64,000 nt of DNA from NCBI GenBank assembly GCA_035048495.1, contig CM068547.1:27411913-27475912 (forward strand). Direction: 5' to 3'. The notes beneath the pieces were generated by a model, which was not told the DNA's origin, did not search any database, and saw only the letters and a program-made list of their open reading frames with translations. The translations under genes and the position numbers were made by a program. Every line of letters starts with the position of its first letter. The first letter of the stretch is position 1. This DNA is from Euptelea pleiosperma (lineage: Eukaryota; Streptophyta; Magnoliopsida; Ranunculales; Eupteleaceae). This document shows, one piece after another, positions 11,300-22,500 of the stretch.

Positions 11300-12050
11300 A
11301 CATATTTGGCAGGGAACACTTATCAACTATCCTTTAATAGGACCCACCATTTGAACTTGAATAAGAATCAGCCATTGATTCATCTTTTATGTGGGTACGC
11401 CAAAAATGGGGGTAAAAAATGGGTGTCCCCCGAGCCCGACCCAACTTGTAATGAGCCCCATAACTTACGTGTTACAAGATCTTCAAACTACTTACTTCGA
11501 AGTTCAAACCGTGCGATGGGCCTGGCTGGATCAAGAAGTCAACACCTATACATGGTGGGGCCACAGGCGCTCGAAAGAACTACCGAAAACGAGTCTTCCC
11601 AATCTGCCAAAGTCGTCAGATTCATTAGTCAGTCAACGTCCCACAAAACGCCACGTGTCGCAGACTCTTGGGCCCACCAACCAATGAACGATCGATATAT
11701 AGGAACCTAGATGCTACACATAAAAAATTAGCCTTGGTGGTGATTTCTAGCATCTGGCTTCGAACACTTTTTCATTGCGAACTTCATGAACAGGCTTCGA
11801 TCGGGTTCCATACCCGTGATGAAAAAGTTCTTAAATCCAACGGCTAATCACCAATAAGGCTGATTTTTGGTGTACAAAGTCCAACAAGGAGACCATAATT
11901 CATGATCCAGTGGGCCAAAAGTGCGCCACATGGCATTTTAGGATTTTTACACTATAAAGTGCTATTGGCCCCACCAGAATGCTGGACCATGGAATGGACA
12001 GAAACTTGCAGTGAGTCTGGATTATTTCCTTTCTCCGAGAAATTTTTTGG
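11300..12050. repeat. Degenerate MITE cluster
   Basis: 11360-11440 is a half copy of the 9503-9870 family, ending in CCCGAGCCCGACCC. 11715-11890 is a palindromic core with words for 'gtggtgatttctag' and its inverse that recurs at 490-720. 11500-11700 is unassigned. No host gene is supported. Confidence 0.45.
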
Positions 12051-12059
12051 GGCAGTGAA

Positions 12060-12176
12060 TTTTTTTGAAGAAGCGAAGCAGTGGCCAATCACGCTGCGCC
12101 ACGATCCGCTGTTGCTTTTTGAACAGGGGATAGTGGCCCATTGTGATTGGTCACTGCTTCGCTACTTCAAAAATTT
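12060..12176. repeat. Compact ~115-nt inverted-repeat hairpin
   Basis: The left arm (about 12060-12113) and right arm (about 12126-12176) are reverse complements over about 50 bases with roughly seven mismatches. Shared words include GAAGCAGTG-CCAATCAC and TTTTTGAAG. Only about a dozen bases separate the arms, so a transcript would fold into a long stem. It could be a small MITE or foldback remnant. No target duplication is evident. Confidence 0.6.
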
Positions 12177-12357
12177 CTCCCCTCATGAAACCATACCGAG
12201 CCAGACTGTCTTTTGCGCAAATCTCGAAAAGAGCTAGGATCCAACGGTCCAGGGATCGGCAGCATGCCTTTCTCATTGTGGTCAAGTAGTCAAGCTTTTG
12301 ATCGTTTCAATCAATGCAGCCCTTTTGAATAACACTGCCAAATATATACCATCCATC

Positions 12358-12762
12358 GAGTAAAACTTGTGTCACAAGATGTTGTGACCGAACACGGTCA
12401 CAGCACTCAATACGAGCCACGTGGTATACTATTAGAGGACAACGACTGTATGGATGTTTGGGCAGTCCCTCGGTGGACTAGTACACAAAAAATAAGCTTG
12501 ATTAGTGACTTCTAACTGATTCTATTGAAGTTATTTTCATGGGTTGATTTTAACGGTAGGAATTTGAGCATTATTGAGCGTTATTTGGGTGCATAAATCC
12601 AAAGGTTGTAAATCACTAATCAGGCTGATTTTTGGCTTGTAGGTCCACCGAGGGACTGGTCAAACATCCATACGGTCAAAGATCTCTGATAATGTGCCAC
12701 GTGGCTCGTATTGAGTGCTGTGACCGTGTCCATCACAACATCTTGTGACACAAGTTTTACTC
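12358..12762. mobile_element. Long-TIR Mutator-like MITE carrying G-box cores
   Basis: The element starts GAGTAAAACTTGTGTCACAA and ends in its inverse, with long inverted arms. Each arm holds a CACGTG core (12418-12423 and 12698-12703), followed by the family words for 'gtatggatgtttg' and 'taggtccacc'. It is flanked by ACCATCCATC at 12348-12357 and 12763-12772, a 9-10 bp duplication (one base is ambiguous because of terminal symmetry). It has no coding capacity. Confidence 0.8.
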
Positions 12763-13113
12763 ACCATCCATCTAACCCACTCCATCCATGTGCCACGTGG
12801 CCAGACAATTCGCTTGGCCACTCGTGCGAACATCGCACTCAGTACAGATCCCACTAGAATAGTGGACATAATCTGAAAATTAGACCAAGTTAATTTTTGT
12901 GGGCCAGTCTCCTGCCAGCTGGACTATGCCAACTAGGCAAGTGTCCAGTTAGGCAACAAACTTGTCTAATAAGACGATTCATGCCGCCGGACACCTTTTC
13001 AATTAGATAAATGACATGTCATGCACCATTAACTGCAACAATAAAGATTGACTAAGATTAGGAACGGACCAACAAGAAAATCTTCCTACAAGCAAGAAAT
13101 AAGATTTTTCCAA

Positions 13114-14448
13114 GGGTCTGTTTGGTAACCCAGAATCGAGCCTGATTTGGATTTGTGATTCTCTCTGTGTTTGGAGGACCGAATTCTAGGAATTATATTT
13201 TCAATTCCATGATTTTCATTAGAAGTTTTAGGGGGGAGAAGAAACTTCAAATTCCTGGAATTCTATTTCCAGGCGGAGAGATTCAAAAGAATTTTTATCA
13301 GGCTCCAACTTTCACACTCATCCCTAGTTGGACCTATAAATAAAAAATCAACAAGATTAGTTATTTGAAACCGTTGATTGGTGTATTTTTTTGGTTGATT
13401 CTTAACCGTGTGATATCTAGCATTATTTAGAGTACTTAGATCCAAAGGTTAGAAATTTTTAATCAACTTGATTTTTAACATGTAGGTCCACCTATGGATG
13501 GGACAAACTCCATATGGTCCGTGGTCTCTACTAATGTGCCACATAGCTCATACTGTGGTCCATCATCAACGGATTACAAATTTGTAACCGTTTGATTGAT
13601 GTCTTTTATGGGTTGATTTTTAACCGTGGGATTAGTTGGGGTACAAAGATCCAATTTGAGAGATAACTAATCAGCCTGATTTTTGCTTATAAGTCCACCT
13701 AGGGATGTATCTAACCGTTGGATTAGTATCTTTTATGGGTTGATTTTTAACCGTTGGATTTCTAGCATTAGTTGGGTTACGAAGATCCAAAGCTTAAAAA
13801 TAATCAACCAACCTTATTTTTAGTATGTAGGTACACCTTGGGTTGGTATAAATATCCATACAGTATTAATGATTTATAACCATTGGATTCGTGTCTTTTA
13901 TGGGTTGATTTTTAACTATGGGATATCTAGCATTATTTGGGGTACTCAAATCTAAAGGTTAGAAATAAACATCAATATAGTCTATTGTCTCTAATAATGT
14001 GCCAGTTGGCGCGCTAAGAATGTGGTCCATCAATAGTGTTGATGATGGACATCTGCATTTGTTGCATCATGTGCCACTTAGGCTTTAGCCATTGATATTT
14101 TGACACGGGTTATTCATAGTAAAAAAATTATCAAAATAATTTTAATAATTACTTTTTAAATTTTTTCTCTAAATTAGCATTGATAACACTTAATTGACGG
14201 ATGACAAAAAAATATGTCATTTAATATAACATTCATGAGATGATATTTCTCTTATGTAGATGGGTAGAAATTTCAATTATGTTAGATGTCCAAACAGCTG
14301 AAATTAGAATTCATTGGGAATTCTAAGTAATTTCCATGGTGCAACCAAACACAAGAAATTATAATTCTTTGAATTCAAATTCTTAGAAATCACGAATCCT
14401 ATAATTCTATTTCAATTCCAAATCCGTGTCTGGTTGCCAAACAAACCC
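13114..14448. mobile_element. Inverted-terminus element (GGGTCTGTTTGG type) with nested MITEs
   Basis: The left end GGGTCTGTTTGGTAACCC and the right end in reverse complement (GGGTTTGTTTGGCAACCA) match. The inward flanks are also mutual inverses with 'ggaattctaggaatt'-like words. Three bases (CAA) are repeated at both borders. The GGGYYTGTTTGG terminus is common in PIF/Harbinger and some hAT MITEs. The middle, about 13290-14110, contains several degenerate, partly tandem copies of the long-TIR MITE family. Confidence 0.55.
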
Positions 14449-14896
14449 CAAGGGAAGGGAGAAACAAGTATCGTCATTCTCTCAACCTCTATATATAGAG
14501 GCTGAGGGGAAAAGGTGAAGGCCGAATTCTCTAAAAATCTAGCAATCTTTAACGATCTGAATTGGATCGGTGATCCTTTGTCTGATTTTTAAAGGGTCAT
14601 TTCTGGTTGCACCAGTGCAACAACCCTAAATTTTCCCCACTTCATAAATGCACCATCCTTAATATATGTACCCACAGAGGTTTCTACGTATCTTTATCTT
14701 CTTCTTTGCGATGGAATTGAACGAGTCACTTTTTTTCTTACTCTCTCTTCAGTATTCACATTTCCTTCTTTTCTCTTCTTTCCTTGAAAACTATAAATCA
14801 TAGAAGATTACAAGGGCAAAGTCTGGCGAGATTGTGCATCATCATCTTCTGTGACTTCCTCTTTGTAGCCGCTAACAATGTGTGTCATAGCCACCA
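14449..14896. other. Gene-free stretch with a promoter-like patch
   Basis: A CTATATATAG palindrome near 14492 followed by a purine-rich leader looks like a TATA-containing promoter or the U3/R part of a degenerate LTR. No coding frame follows that I can recognise. Confidence 0.3.
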
Positions 14897-16101
14897 TTAA
14901 GGGTGTCAATCCAGCCCTCTTGTAAGGGGGCCCGATTCTTAGAAAGCCCTAAAATAAAGGTTTTTTTTTTTTTTTTTATTAATTTCAAGCCTTAAGACCG
15001 GGGCTGGGCCTTAATATGTAAGGCTCTTCTAAATAAGAGCCAGACCAAGGTAACACTCAATAAAGCCCAGCCCCACTCGACCCTTCTTATTATACTGCCT
15101 ACTTGGTAAATACCTAATTTACCCTCGTTTTAGAAAATCAACCAACCAAGTCCATTTCTCTTCTTATTCTTTTTTTTTTTTTTCCATTTACAAAACTGAT
15201 TCTTTGTGTATTTAAGTAGGTTTTATTGCTTAGGATTTTTATGTGTTTTGGGTTTATTTTACAGATTTTATTTAAGGTTAGTTTTGGGCAATAATAATTT
15301 GGAGGACAGAGTGGTGCTTCGGTATCGTTCTTAGGGCTGGTAAAGTTGGTTGTGGGGCTTGTTTCGAGAATTTGTTTGTTAAGATAGTGGACATTTTAGT
15401 CTTCGAATTCCTCTTGTATTTGGATAATTATTGTTACTCATACATGATTATAGTTTTGGATTATATTTTTTTTTAGAAATGATATTTTCTTTTAATCTTA
15501 ATTTTATATAGCGAGTGCATAAATTAAACGTTTAGAGCATTTTTAAGACAGAGATTTGAAGTTTATCTTGTTCACTAATGAATTTAACGAGTAAACAACT
15601 TATTTATGTACTTGATGATAGGACTTTTATTACGACTTTAATGAATTTTTCAAAAAAATTAGATACTTAGAAGATGTTCAAGGTTCAACCACGTAAATAA
15701 AATTAATGTTGTGTTGATAATGTTTATTGAATATGATTATTATACTGATGCCTGGTGTAAGGAGATGTCTATTTAATGTTGATTTGTTCTAGCTTGTGTA
15801 CATTAATTTTATGTGTCTGTCTTTCGAAAGTATGGGTTTTTGCATATTCTCGTGCCATGACATGTAGCAATTCTAACTCAATTATTTTTGGAACAAGTAT
15901 CTACTTTTTTTTACTTATAAATATTTTTTAATGCTCTTCTTCTAGGCCTTGGCCCTTGAGGGTAGAGCTAGGGCTTAATCAATTCAAGCCCTCCAAGGGC
16001 AAGGGCAAGGGCAAGGGCAAGGGCTAAGGCCTTATCTTATAAGTGAGAACAAGGCTAGGGTTGGGCTAATCCCTACCCTGGTCCAGTCCTTTGACAGACC
16101 T
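14897..16101. mobile_element. hAT-like repeat with GGGTGTCAA-type ends
   Basis: The left end (TTAAGGGTGTCAATCCAGCC) and the right end in reverse complement (AGGTCTGTCAAAGGACTGG) are related. The flanks AGCCACCA (14889-14896) and AGCCATCA (16102-16109) would form an 8-bp duplication with one mismatch. Inside, both ends carry GGCCC/GGGCTT words, and at about 16000-16024 there is a 6-base tandem (AAGGGC). No transposase frame is visible. Boundaries are approximate. Confidence 0.5.
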
Positions 16102-16249
16102 AGCCATCAACCGAAAGATAGCCGGCTTATTTTTTTCAACTCGGTTGGTTTGGATCAATCATATTCAAATAACTTCAACTTTAGCAAGTCGAAATTATTT
16201 GAACTTTGAATGAATTCATTTTCAATGATTTTTTTTATATTTTGATTTG

Positions 16250-16465
16250 TGATTCGGCAAATAGTGATTTTCAACGGCTAGAATCACATCTTAAAATGTA
16301 CTAAAATAAAATGGCTAGAGATTACGAATCATGGTGATTTTTGGTGTGTATCAAATCCACCAATGGGCGGGCCGCTAAACATGTCCATGCGGTCAAAATG
16401 GCCCAGATGGGAGCGGTGAGTAATAAAAATGGTGCTTACGCCAAAAGCGTAAGCTACAGCTTGTT
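16250..16465. repeat. Half copy of a long-TIR MITE abutting the CPN10 promoter
   Basis: The block shares words with the complete elements at 60199-60567 and 61473-61862: 'catggtgatttttggt', 'aaacatgtccatgcggtca', 'gatgg-agcggtgagta' and 'gcgtaagct'. Only one arm and the centre are present; the opposite arm is missing. It ends about a dozen bases before the CPN10 TATA box. Confidence 0.6.
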
Positions 16466-16477
16466 AGGTCGCCTCCT

Positions 16478-16486
16478 TTATAAAAC
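16478..16486 (+). promoter_or_regulatory. TATA box of the CPN10 gene
   Basis: TTTATAAAA lies 87 bases upstream of the CPN10 start codon, which fits a transcription start near 16510 and a 5' leader of about 60 bases. No other TATA-like site is closer. Confidence 0.6.
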
Positions 16487-16572
16487 CTAGAGAGGGTTTT
16501 ATTCTCGAACCTTCCGTGTTTGCTCAACGTTTTAGTTCTCTGATACTTCTGTCTCGTTCTCCTTATCCATCC

Positions 16573-19500
16573 ATGGCCTCCTCCTTCCTCACAGTTGCAA
16601 AACCCTTCTCTTCCCACAAACCCAACCTTCATTCGTTCTCCAATCAGAGACTACCAGGTCTGTAAATCTATAGAGCTTCATCTATCTCCTTCCATGAATT
16701 TCTTTGTGTTTTTTCTGATTTTCTCTTAGTTTTGGCACCTGGTTGTTCAACAGGTTTGCGAAAGAATGCTTTGAGAATCAACGCAGTGACGAAGACATGG
16801 GAACCCACAAAGGTTTTTTAGTCTTTTTTCTCAAATTCATTTCCGAATTTTGATTTTTTTTTTCTCGATTTTTGTTTATCAAAGCTGATGGTTTTTTTTT
16901 CCCTATTATGTATGTTCAAGGTTGTTCCGCAAGCAGATAGAGTCCTGATTCGCCTTGAGGAGTTGCCTCAGGTATAAGTGTTTTTACTTCTGTTTTTTAG
17001 AACACTCATAAATATATTTATTTGATTAGTTCACCTTGTAATTCTTCCAAAATGGAGGGACTTTTGAAACGCCATTTTTTCGCCCGAAAATAAATATATG
17101 TTTTCAGAAAAAAAAAACTATTAAAATATCTTTTCTAGCGGGTAGAAATGGTGATCCAAACAGGAATTAGTTCTCCATGCAACTCTGTCTAGAATTGGTT
17201 TTTGGATTTTTTTTTTGGCAGATAAGATTATTGCATGTGGTTTGTGAGGGTATTGTGCCTGATTTTCAATTGAGTCTCGTCGGCTAGCCTCTTATGTTAA
17301 GGTTTAAATACCCGAGCCTGAATCGGTTTGGAGCTCAGCTGAATTCATTGAGTTGGTTGAATTTTTGATTTTTCTCAAAATAGTAGAGGAACCCATGACT
17401 CAGCCTAGTGGTTCCCAAAACACATTCGAACGGGTCTGGAGTGCTACGCAACTTACTTGATGCCCTTGCATTTTAGGCTTGCTCATGCCTCTATACTTTG
17501 TTTCTCTAAATTTATTAAATTGACGACAAAATAGTAGAAGAAATAAGAAGCTTAAAGGAGGTTGGCATGCTTGCATCAAGAGTTAGGTATTCATATCTCA
17601 ATCACATTGTCTATCAACTCAGAAGTCTTATCTGATATTGAATCTGTGTCAAGTCAGCAAACATTATTGGGTTTCTCATGGGGATGTTACCTCTCATAAC
17701 TATGGGCCACCCTTGTTCTCTCTTCAACAAATGGGTCCTTGCACCTGCCTTTCCTTGATGTTTGGGCCCAGTCAAACAGCTTTCCATTATTTTTCCTCTT
17801 CTTTACCCTGCCTGTGATCCCTGATTGGTTCTCCACTAAGTTACCTCCCTTTGATCCTAGAGGATAGACTCTAAACACTTCTCTCCACGAAAATTCTTGT
17901 TGATTACTGTAGCCAAACCCAAATAGTTGGGAAAAGGATCTCATGATGATGATGAAACACACCTTTACACATTGGACACTCCCTTTGGACTAGGGTGGCA
18001 TGTGGGTCGGAAACTATATGTTATCCCATGCAGCCTCAGTGATATGATGCCTCTTAATAACTAAGTGAGTTTTCAGACGTTGCAGTATGTAGAATTTGGC
18101 TGCCCTAGTTATCAAGAAAAATCGTGGGGGAACCTTTTAGTAACCTTATAATCATGGAAGCAAAATCACATAAATTCCTTGAATGGATATGATGAAAGAG
18201 ACTGGGTCCTGGAAAGTATTGCTCATGTCATTTGAGATCCTAGAACTTTCTATTATTAGGCATGTTCTTCAGAGGGAAAATCTTGTTTCCAATTCAATGG
18301 CTAGAGAGCATGCTAACCACTAAAATCTTCTTTGTGTAATTAAGGATTTTTTACTTGTGCTTCTTTTTGGTTTCACTAAGAAAAAAGAAAAAGAAAAGGG
18401 ATCAAGAAAAAATCTTCATGCAAGGAGATGGAACACGCAATGGATGGGTTTATGGCCCATGGAGACTACTTAGTTGACAATTGATCTGATCTGATGATCC
18501 TAACTATCTGCAATCTGACATACTCATTCTTTGGATGGACAAAGAAAATATGCTGAAAAGTGCTGGAAAAGTTCAATATATTTGATGTGTAGGATCATCC
18601 AATCAACTCCATTTTTGGCAAAGGAGATCTTCTAGTTGAGACCTGTTGGATGGTGGGTCCCATTACCCTTCATGCATAGCTTTTGTGCTATTACCATCCT
18701 AATAAGCACGGTTCTAAATTTTCGTTTCGTCTTGGAATGTCTTGGCTAAGACATTTTGATCTTAGGATGACTAGAAGGAAACATTGAGCGTTTGGCTTGT
18801 AGATGTACTAAGCTGTATAAGGTTAAGGATTAGTAGTCAACGGGGAGTCAAGAACATAGTTCTAGGGACCCAGTTCTATGGACCCACCTAAACCAAGTCA
18901 TTAGTTATAGAGGTTCCATTTCTTGCCAGTCATTGGGAACAGGAGCGATTAGAACAGCTAGAGGTAGAGAGAGAGGGGTAGGGGGAGACTTGGTCTCAGG
19001 AGAAATGACCTCCTTCTTGATTATTGCAGGGGTATTTATAGATTTTTAGGGTTTAGTTGATCGAAATATTCTCGTCTCAATGTCGAAATATCCTAACCTC
19101 GTTGATTGGTCACAAAATGCTTGCTGCTTATTTGCCCACTCCTCTCTCAGTATGTCAGTCCCCCGGTAGGTCTACATGTTGATGTCTCATGTCTGGAAGG
19201 AAGATGTCGACGAGGTGCTCCACGACACTTTGTGGTGACCTCTAGCTTAGAGACTTGTCCCTAACTAACTCTTGACCTCCAATCCTATACCTTCCATGTC
19301 ACCCAAATGCTATGTGTTTATTACATCACATTTAGGTATTCCACGTGGCTTAAAGTCTTCCATGTGGCATCCACGCGAGCATGTGCATATTGAGGCATCT
19401 GCATTTTAGTCACCTGCGCGCTAAAGCGCTGATGTGATATCCGAGGAGTTGACGTCATGACAGACATTAGCTGAGCACATTGATGCCAATCCATGATATG

Positions 19501-22500
19501 CTTAATTGACGTAACATTCTTACCTTGAGTGTTGACAAACGTCACTAGTTTCTAATGCCACAGTGGTACAAGTAGAATTGCGCAGGTAGTGTAGATGATA
19601 AGGAATCTCCTCTGATCACCATTGTAGTAGGATAAAGTTGTCACAAGAGCAATACAGCAATGAGCGCTCAAGCCCCAAAATTTTCAATGCCTTGGTAGCG
19701 AGATAGAGTTTTGTCATGATGGAGACATTAGTGGGATGGTCAATTTCTTAAGCATTATTGGTGGTGCGGGGAGTCGGGGACACATCATGAAGGCGATGGG
19801 TGAATAAGCCATGGAGGCGGTGTTCTAATAAGTTGGTCAATCCCAAAATCCTAGTGCCTTAATGGCGAAGTGGGGCCATGCACAAGGTGATGTGCAAAGT
19901 GGGGAGTTAGTCTTGGTTCCTCGACGCTTTGATGGTGAGATCATGCCATGCTGTGAAAGTGATGTGCCTTCAAGGCGATTTTTTTTTTTTTTTTTATAAG
20001 TGAAAAATTTATTAATGGCAAAGACGGGGAACAAGTTGCAAGGCCTTGAGAGGCCGAGGTGGCCTATACAAGCCTAACACCGACCCAACAAAGCCGGGGG
20101 ACCCCTACTATACAGCGTCCCTACGACAGAGGTGGTCTCATCGGCATACAAAGTCCTCAAAGAAAGGCCCTCTACACTCCATATACACTTTTGACCATAA
20201 GAAGACAAGACCCTAGATGCTAAGGACAATCGAAGCCAAGTCCTCGCTCTTGTCATTAAACACCCGCTGGTTCCTTTCTTCCACAAAGCTCTACATGATC
20301 GCAAAGGGGAGTAGCTTCCAAAGATACGACCTCTTTTGGAGAAGGCAAGATATTTCCAACACAACATAAGGTCCATGAGAGAGGCCCGGCGTAACCCATC
20401 TCACCCCAACTTCCTTAAAGAAAGAAGACCATACCTCCCATGCCACATCGCAATGCAACAGAAAATGAAAAACATATTCTCTACTATGCTTAAACATAGA
20501 GCAGAAGTCCACTATTGTAAGCCCTCTAGAAATTAAGTGGTCCACCGTCAGAGTCTTATTCAAAGGCTGCCCACACGAAGAAAGCGACTTTGGTTGGGAT
20601 TCTGGATTTCCACACCAATGTCTTCAAAAATCGAGATCTGCCCTCTCGATATCTAACTAATAGCACACGGGACCGATATTCTTTATCATGGTAGCCTTCG
20701 CAGTCCCTAGCATATCGCAGATGAGATGGGGTAGACATGAGGCAACGTCTAAGTGAGATGGCCGTAAGGAGACGTCTAAGTGGGACGGTTGTAGGGAGAC
20801 ATTGACGACTATCATTGTTTTGATTTTTTTTTTTTGCGACGTTTCCTTATAATTTGCGTTTAGTTGGTGTTAAGGTCTGCGTTTAATCAGCTAGCTTTTT
20901 GCATGTGATGGCACGTGTGATATCCCATATCTCAAGTGATGGACATGGTGTCCCACAATCTAGCACCATATTTGGGCTACATGGATTAAATTTTTATTAT
21001 GGGTAGTACACAACAAATGGACATTCACTAGCAAAATCCATCACGTATGATTGAGTTTAGGGCGTGGGATCATTAGCACATTACTTAAGTGTGGATGTCA
21101 AACACCAAAATGTTCCCACCTAATTCATATTGTGCATGCTCAAGGCAGCTATCAAGTTTTTTTTTAAAGGGGTGTCGAACATCATCGTGAGGGATACCTA
21201 TGAGATGCTTTAGCACCATAGATTTTCCCCTTTTTTTATTTTTAGGATGTTGTCAATCAATGCAATGGTGCTTTTAGCAGGACGTGTCTCGGCATCATTG
21301 AGGCTTAGGTGCTTTAGCGGGATCTAATTCATGAAGTGAGGGTCTTAGGCGAGAGTCCAATCACTATTGAGGATTTTGGTGAGATAATCAGTCCCAAACA
21401 CTGAGGGTTTGTAAAGACGATCAGGCTTTTGGCGAGATGATTAGTCGTTAACATTGTGGGGTTTTGTGAGTCAACCAGTCCACAACACCATCGTGGCCTT
21501 CTGCCTTTTGTGAGAGGATTAGTCTTTAACATCGTGGGGTTTCGTAAGACAATTAGTCCCCAACACCGTCGAGGCTTTTGGTGAGATGATTAGTTCCCAA
21601 CGTCGTCGATGCGGCTTAGCAAGGCGATGAGCCCTGAACGTCGTGCAGTTACATGGCAAGACGGTAAGTTCCCAGCATTGGAAGGTATTTGTTAGGAAGG
21701 ATTTGGATTAGATGAGGCGTGACAAAGCATTTTCTCTCTCAGAGTGAGGATGGTTTCGAAGATGAATCGTCTCTTGAGGTTGATGCTGAGGTTTCTTATG
21801 AACCGTAGGTGAGACGTTCCCATTGCTCTTGATGAAGTCTTCTAAAATGCCACTTCACTCGTCTGTTAGTCGGTTAAATCGTGCTCACACTCGTACACAA
21901 TTTTCCCTTTCGTCCATTCTCTTCTTTTCTTTTCGTCTTCTCTCATCTACTTCTTCTTCTTCTCTCTTCTATCCTCATCTAATTTGTTTTTCCCTATTTG
22001 GTTGGCTTTAATCTAAACCCTAAACAAGTGAGATTAATTACAATAGCAGAGAAGGTTAAATATCCCCTCACAAAATAGAAGTATGGGGTCATACTACTCT
22101 ATCTCAAAACCAACTTGACCAATCCGGGTACGTCTCTTTCAATTCTAAGTTGGGTTAACAGAGTGCCTTGTAGATGTCAATTTTCTTGATCATATCCACA
22201 TTTTCCTTGTCTTGTTGCAACATCTCCACTCAATCCGCCCGACCATCAGATGTTTTGACATGAGACATGAAAGCAATTTTCGAAGGGTACAAAATCACTT
22301 CTCTGTCGAAGAAAAAGGATGGCCGTCTCTGGAAAGGCCACGGCCAAAGGTTCACCAATGACATCATTTATTAGGGTCCACTTATAATCCCTTTTAGGTG
22401 ACTCATAGACAAGTGAAACAGCATATGAGAAGAATTTGTCAAGCATTGGAAATGTCACACTGTTTTAAGAAACCTTACATCTACCTCAAGAGGTGATTCA

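Noticed and set aside
11306..11710. 134-residue frame
   Set aside because: It runs through a MITE half copy and unassigned repeat, with no domain or codon pattern of a gene.
17687..17962. 91-residue minus-strand frame in CPN10 intron 3
   Set aside because: No recognisable family, no promoter or splice context, and it lies in a repeat-rich intron. I could not support it as a gene.
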